DNA of 17,551 nt from Treponema sp. UBA3649 (GTDB lineage: Bacteria > Spirochaetota > Spirochaetia > Treponematales > Treponemataceae). Position numbers and translations under genes: made by a program. Shown piece after piece: positions 14,334-17,551 of the stretch (its first letter is position 1; every line of letters starts with the position of its first letter). Location of the stretch: the NCBI GenBank assembly GCA_002373325.1, contig DFKI01000144.1:1-17551 (forward strand). Reading direction: 5' to 3'. The notes beneath the pieces are model-generated. The model was not told the DNA's origin and searched no databases. It was given only the letters and a program-made list of their open reading frames with translations.

Positions 14334-14733
14334 TTGAACGACAGGGCATTCAAAGTCTTCTATATTGCGTCGGAATATGCTAAAATGGAAAGCGACGAAG
14401 AAAAGCAATGGACTAAAATTGCTTTAAAACACCTTGGTTGCAAGTTTTTGTGTTTTTCCACGAAGTGGAAAATGGGAGCTTTGCGACCAAACAAAAACTT
14501 GAAGAGCAAGCTTTGCTTGCGACGAGGAAAAAGACATCGCGTTTGAGGAAGGCAGAGAAGAAGGACTTGAAAAGGGAAAATCGGAAAAAGCCGTAGAAGA
14601 TGCGGAAAATCTTCTGAGAATGGGCGTTGTCACACCAGAACAAATATCACAAGCGATTGGTCTTCCACTGGAGCAAGTCTTGCAGATTAAGGAACGGATT
14701 ATGAGCGAGGAGCCTGTTACTCACGCTGATTGA
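14334..14733 (+). pseudogene. Broken Rpn-family protein gene (interrupted and frameshifted)
   Basis: Two coding pieces in different frames. The first (14334-14433) encodes 'RAFKVFYIASEYAKMESDEE', which reads like an internal part of Rpn-type proteins. The second (about 14518-14733) encodes 'GREEGLEKGKSEKAVEDAEN' and then 'PEQISQAIGLPLEQV' before the TGA at 14731. This matches the C-terminal tail of the intact copy at 952-1854 ('ESKKAVETAENLLEMN', 'EQIAQATSLPVEKV'). The N-terminal nuclease part is absent. A structured stretch separates the two pieces and shifts the frame. It is unlikely to make a working protein. The left end abuts the heptamer repeat, so rearrangement there is plausible. Confidence 0.75.
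14432..14527. mobile_element. Candidate small MITE-like insertion inside the Rpn pseudogene
   Basis: About 96 bases whose ends are imperfect inverted repeats: 14432-14444 against 14516-14527, 10 of 13 with one gap. Inside are an 8-bp hairpin TTTTCCAC-GAA-GTGGAAAA (14454-14472), a 6-bp hairpin GCAAGC-TTT-GCTTGC (14506-14520), and the 10-base inverted pair AAGTTTTTGT (14442-14451) and ACAAAAACTT (14491-14500). Its limits are estimated from the loss of reading frame. Confidence 0.45.
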
Positions 14734-14761
14734 AAGCATTGATTGCAAGCGCTGATTGCGA
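14725..14761. repeat. Degenerate 11-13-base tandem repeat around 'TGATTG'
   Basis: Three units, at 14725-14735, 14736-14748 and 14749-14761, of the general form GC(A/G)(T/C)TGATTGC(A/G)A. The first overlaps the end of the Rpn pseudogene. Confidence 0.5.
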
Positions 14762-14763
14762 CC

Positions 14764-14792
14764 TTTACAAAAAGAGGCTTCCATTATATAAT
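14764..14792 (+). promoter_or_regulatory. Promoter of gpsA
   Basis: TTTACA (14764-14769, 5 of 6), a 17-base spacer and a perfect TATAAT (14787-14792). Predicted start is near 14799, leaving a leader of about 90 bases before the gpsA ATG. The leader has CGTCCC (14815-14820) pairing with GGGACG (14852-14857) around a 31-base loop; no known riboswitch is recognised. Confidence 0.7.
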
Positions 14793-14888
14793 GAAGGGAG
14801 TTTAAATAAAGAGACGTCCCCATCGGCTTATGAGAAAAAGGAAATCTGTCCGGGACGCTGAAAAAAAGAATTGATATGGAAGGTATTT

Positions 14889-15944
14889 ATGGAAGCAAAG
14901 ACTGTCGGCATAATTGGTGGAGGAGCCTGGGGAACAGCATTGGGAACCGCCCTTGCACGGGGTGGACACAACGTTGAAGTCTGGGCACTGGAAGATGACG
15001 TGGCGGAGTCAATCAACTGTGAGCACGAGAACAAGAGATACCTTCCGGGGTACAAGCTTTCAGAAAACATGACCGCGAGCACGGACATAAAGAAAGTGGC
15101 AACGGGAAAGGAGTTCATCATAATGGCAAGCCCTTCCCTTTACCTTGCATCCACCATCAAACGATTTGTGGACGTGCCCAATATTGCGGACGGCTCTTCG
15201 GTTGTGGCGGCGCTGACAAAAGGATTCGTCCCATCTGACGACGGAATGCCGCGTTTCATTCTTCAGACAATGGAAGACGCTCTTCCAGAATCATACAAGA
15301 ACGCAACGGTCTATGTCGCAGGTCCTTCCCACGCCGAGGAAGTCGCAAAGGGAAAAATCACCGGACTGATTGCCGCATCGGAGCACCACAGGAACGCCAT
15401 CAGGATGAGGGACGTGCTTAGGGTTCCAGGTCTCATGGTCTACGCATCCTTCGACACAATCGGAGTACAGGTGTGCGCGGCGGTAAAAAACGTAATTGCC
15501 GTGGTTTATGGAATCTTGGACGCTCTTGCCGAGGACAGTGAAATCTTCGGGGACAACACAGAGAGCCTCCTCATGGCGGCGGGACTCAACGAGATTCAAA
15601 AAATCGGATTCGCAATGGGAGCCACTCACCCACAGACTTTCACATCAATCAGCGGCGTGGGGGATCTGGACGTTACATGCAAATCAAAGTTCGGACGCAA
15701 CAGAAGGTTCGGACAGGACGTAATCAAAACTGACATGCTGAGCAGATTCAAGGATCTCGACGACCTTATAGCAAACGTAAACAAAGTCGGATATCTGCCG
15801 GAAGGAGCCATCGCATGCAAATATGTTCAGGCCATCTCCCAGATAAAAAATCTGAAGCTGCCGATATGCAACGCGCTTTACCGTCTTTTGAACAAGGAGA
15901 TGAGTCCGAAAGAATGTGTAATGGAGCTGATTACAAAGCATTGA
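14889..15944 (+). CDS. gpsA: NAD(P)+-dependent glycerol-3-phosphate dehydrogenase
   Basis: A 351-residue cytoplasmic enzyme that reduces dihydroxyacetone phosphate to sn-glycerol 3-phosphate, the backbone for phospholipids. The N-terminal Rossmann motif 'GIIGGGAWGTALGTALA' (residues 7-23), the mid-region 'ALTKGF' and 'YVAGPSHAEEVAKG', catalytic K200 in 'CAAVKNVIAVVYGI' and the C-terminal 'SISGVGDLDVTCKSKFGRNR' are all present in the expected order. Length is typical. I chose ATG 14889 because GGAAGG (14878-14883) lies five bases upstream; a TTG at 14871 is in frame but lies upstream of that site. It is followed by ffh on the same strand after 83 bases. Confidence 0.96.
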   Translation: MEAKTVGIIGGGAWGTALGTALARGGHNVEVWALEDDVAESINCEHENKRYLPGYKLSENMTASTDIKKVATGKEFIIMASPSLYLASTIKRFVDVPNIADGSSVVAALTKGFVPSDDGMPRFILQTMEDALPESYKNATVYVAGPSHAEEVAKGKITGLIAASEHHRNAIRMRDVLRVPGLMVYASFDTIGVQVCAAVKNVIAVVYGILDALAEDSEIFGDNTESLLMAAGLNEIQKIGFAMGATHPQTFTSISGVGDLDVTCKSKFGRNRRFGQDVIKTDMLSRFKDLDDLIANVNKVGYLPEGAIACKYVQAISQIKNLKLPICNALYRLLNKEMSPKECVMELITKH

Positions 15945-15985
15945 GAAAATCGCCAGATGAGTCAGTCGGTAAAAGAAAGCTGCTT

Positions 15986-16013
15986 TTGCATACTATATCA
16001 TTAAATATATTAT
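15986..16013 (+). promoter_or_regulatory. Possible promoter upstream of ffh
   Basis: TTGCAT (15986-15991, 3 of 6), a 16-base spacer and TATTAT (16008-16013, 5 of 6). The predicted start near 16020 would leave a leader of only about eight bases, truncating the AAGGA ribosome site at 16016-16020. The AT-rich stretch offers other -10 choices, and read-through from gpsA is also possible. Confidence 0.3.
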
Positions 16014-16027
16014 AGAAGGAAAAAATC

Positions 16028-17440
16028 ATGTTGGAGAAAATTACAGGAACATTCAGTAACATCATCAAGACACTGAGCGGAAAGTCAAAGATTACGGAAA
16101 AGAACATTGAGGAAACCGTAGAGCAGATAAAGATGGCCCTTCTTGAGGCTGACGTAAACCTGCGTGTGGTCCGAAGATTCGTGAACAGTACCGTGGAGGA
16201 GGCGAAGGGAGAGAAGGTACTCAAATCAGTTGATCCGGGACAGCAGTTCGTAAAAATCATCTACGACAAGATTGCCGCGATGCTCGGAGACAAAAAGACG
16301 GACCTTGCGCTCAAAGGACCCGACACACAATCCGTCATTCTGTTCTTGGGATTGCAGGGAGCTGGTAAAACAACGGCGGCCCATAAACTTGCGGCGAGAC
16401 TGAAAAAGGAAGGAAGACGTCCGCTTTTGGTTGCGTGTGACCTTGTTCGTCCGGCTGCCATCGAACAGCTTTCCGTGCTCGGTGAAAAAATCGGTGTGAG
16501 CGTCTACAAGGAAGAGAGTGCGAAGGATGCCGTAAAGGTAGCAAAAAACGGAATTGATTTCGCGAAGAAAAACGGACTTGACACAATCATCATAGATACC
16601 GCAGGTCGTCTTCAGATTGATGAGGACATGATGAGGGAGCTGGTGGACGTAAAGAAAGCCGTGGATCCCGTGGAGACAATCCTCGTGGCGGACTCAATGA
16701 CGGGACAGAATGCTGTGGACATCGCAAAGAGCTTTGACGAGCAGCTGGGTCTTACGGGCGTAATTCTGACCAAGTTCGATTCAGACGCGCGTGGTGGTGC
16801 GGCACTCTCACTCAAGACGATTACCGGAAAACCAATCCTCTACATCGGTACAGGTGAAAAGACCGAGGATTTTGAGCCATTCCATCCTGACAGAATCGCG
16901 GGACGAATTTTGGGCATGGGCGACGTTGTTTCTTTGGTTGAAAAGGCACAGGAAACCGTGGATGCCGAAGAAGCCCTCAAGATGCAGAAAAAAATGATGC
17001 GCAACGAATTCACCCTGCAGGACATGCTTGAGCAGCTCCAGTCGGTGAAGAAAATGGGTTCCATGAGCCAAATTCTTGACATGATGCCCGGAATCGCAGG
17101 TCAGATTGACGAGAGCCAGATTGACAAGGCGGGACTCAAGCACCAGGAGGCAATCATCCAGAGCATGACAATGAAAGAAAGGATGAACCACCTCATAATC
17201 GGTCCTTCAAGACGAAAGAGAATCGCAAAAGGAAGCGGAACTTCAGTTCAGGAAGTGAACAAACTTTTGAAGCAGTTCGAGAAGACCAAGCTCACAATGA
17301 AAAAACTCACCAGAAACCGCGGGGCACAGGCAAAGATGATGCAGCAACTCATGGGTGGAGCAGGCGGAATGGGAGGCATGGGCGGAATGGACCTAAATGC
17401 ATTGGCTTCAAAACTTCCCAAAGGCTTCGGTGGACGCTAA
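16028..17440 (+). CDS. ffh: Signal recognition particle protein Ffh (SRP54)
   Basis: A 470-residue GTPase that, with 4.5S RNA, binds signal sequences on ribosomes and delivers them to the receptor FtsY. The N-domain (residues 1-95, with 'ALLEADVNLRVVRRFV') precedes the G-domain, which has P-loop 'GLQGAGKTTAAHKLA' with K114, 'CDLVRPAAIEQL', 'IIDTAGRLQIDEDMM' and 'TKFDSDARGGAAL'. The methionine-rich M-domain follows 'FHPDRIAGRILGMGD'. It has 'KKMGSMSQILDMMPG', the RNA-binding 'GPSRRKRIAKGSG' and 'VNKLLKQFEKTK', and a C-terminal glycine/methionine tail (GGAGGMGGMGGM). AAGGA precedes the ATG by seven bases. The TAA stop at 17438 lies inside a short copy of the AACTTCA repeat. Ffh is often followed by rpsP in bacteria; the sequence ends before this can be seen. 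Confidence 0.97.
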   Translation: MLEKITGTFSNIIKTLSGKSKITEKNIEETVEQIKMALLEADVNLRVVRRFVNSTVEEAKGEKVLKSVDPGQQFVKIIYDKIAAMLGDKKTDLALKGPDTQSVILFLGLQGAGKTTAAHKLAARLKKEGRRPLLVACDLVRPAAIEQLSVLGEKIGVSVYKEESAKDAVKVAKNGIDFAKKNGLDTIIIDTAGRLQIDEDMMRELVDVKKAVDPVETILVADSMTGQNAVDIAKSFDEQLGLTGVILTKFDSDARGGAALSLKTITGKPILYIGTGEKTEDFEPFHPDRIAGRILGMGDVVSLVEKAQETVDAEEALKMQKKMMRNEFTLQDMLEQLQSVKKMGSMSQILDMMPGIAGQIDESQIDKAGLKHQEAIIQSMTMKERMNHLIIGPSRRKRIAKGSGTSVQEVNKLLKQFEKTKLTMKKLTRNRGAQAKMMQQLMGGAGGMGGMGGMDLNALASKLPKGFGGR

Positions 17441-17452
17441 AAACTTCAGTTT
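17437..17452. repeat. 'AACTTCA' repeat core, partial copy 3
   Basis: CTAAAAACTTCAGTTT matches the core at 3616-3631 at 15 of 16 positions and includes the ffh stop codon. It can fold as AAAACT/AGTTT. Confidence 0.45.
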
Positions 17453-17463
17453 AAAAACGAAAA

Positions 17464-17486
17464 GGGGTAAGTCAAACACTTGCCCC
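17464..17486. terminator. Hairpin after ffh, possible terminator
   Basis: GGGGTAAGT (17464-17472) pairs with ACTTGCCCC (17478-17486) over a five-base loop, nine pairs with one G-T. No U-tract follows on the plus strand. On the minus strand it is followed by TTTTCGTTTTT, so it would act better for transcription from the right. It may help end ffh transcription. Confidence 0.4.
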
Positions 17487-17513
17487 GAGTCTGTGAAAAA
17501 AAGTCTGTAAAAA

Positions 17514-17519
17514 TATAAT
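17514..17519 (+). promoter_or_regulatory. Possible promoter (-10) for a gene beyond the right edge
   Basis: A perfect TATAAT in an A-rich stretch, followed by a purine-rich CTAAGG near the very end that could be a ribosome site for the next plus-strand gene. The -35 is not convincing. The preceding bases hold a 13-base near-repeat, AGTCTGTGAAAAA (17488-17500) and AGTCTGTAAAAAT (17502-17514). Confidence 0.35.
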
Positions 17520-17551
17520 AGTTATGTATTATTGAGGTCTCCTAAGGTAAA

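Noticed and set aside
14799..14888. Riboswitch upstream of gpsA
   Set aside because: No match to any riboswitch consensus I know; kept only as a low-interest leader structure.

Overview
This is bacterial chromosomal DNA, and the gene content and repeats point to a spirochaete, most likely a host-associated Treponema. That placement is an inference from three things: the protein family mix, the cheR/cheB pair beside a membrane diguanylate cyclase, and Rpn-type PD-(D/E)XK proteins with a 'GESKKAVETAENLL' style tail. No rRNA or other formal marker is present. I see no CRISPR array, tRNA, rRNA, complete insertion sequence, prophage or recognisable defence island.

Layout. 1-750: REP-like hairpin and an ECF-transporter S component (minus). 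952-1854: intact Rpn-family protein (plus). 1882-3399: glpK, glycerol kinase (minus). 3400-3760: repeat-rich intergenic region with a candidate MITE-like element. 3761-6957: three plus-strand signalling genes, a GGDEF diguanylate cyclase, cheR and cheB. 7101-8267: unrecognised exported protein (plus). 8274-12897: minus-strand unit in the order trkA, trkH, DUF975 membrane protein, sppA-like peptidase, with overlapping or closely spaced genes. 13074-13502: small exported protein with its own strong promoter and terminator (minus). 13678-14220: apt (minus). 14276-14761: heptamer repeat, broken Rpn-family copy carrying a structured insertion, and degenerate repeats. 14889-15944: gpsA (plus). 16028-17440: ffh (plus). 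The right edge holds a hairpin and a possible promoter for the next gene.

How the genes fit together. CheR and CheB form the methylation/demethylation arm of chemotaxis adaptation, and the adjacent diguanylate cyclase could couple c-di-GMP to motility. TrkA and TrkH form a K+ uptake system. GlpK and GpsA both handle glycerol 3-phosphate, from glycerol and from DHAP respectively, for lipid synthesis. Apt salvages adenine and Ffh targets membrane proteins; these are housekeeping functions.

The most unusual signals are regulatory and repetitive. Three genes (the diguanylate cyclase, cheR and trkA) have a perfect TATAAT only 6-7 bases before a start codon that lacks a Shine-Dalgarno sequence, which predicts leaderless mRNAs. 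Small structured repeats recur: REP-like hairpins with compensatory stem changes, an 'AACTTCA' hairpin family, and 'gttgaga' heptamers. Two larger MITE-like candidates are proposed. I found no convincing new multi-gene system.
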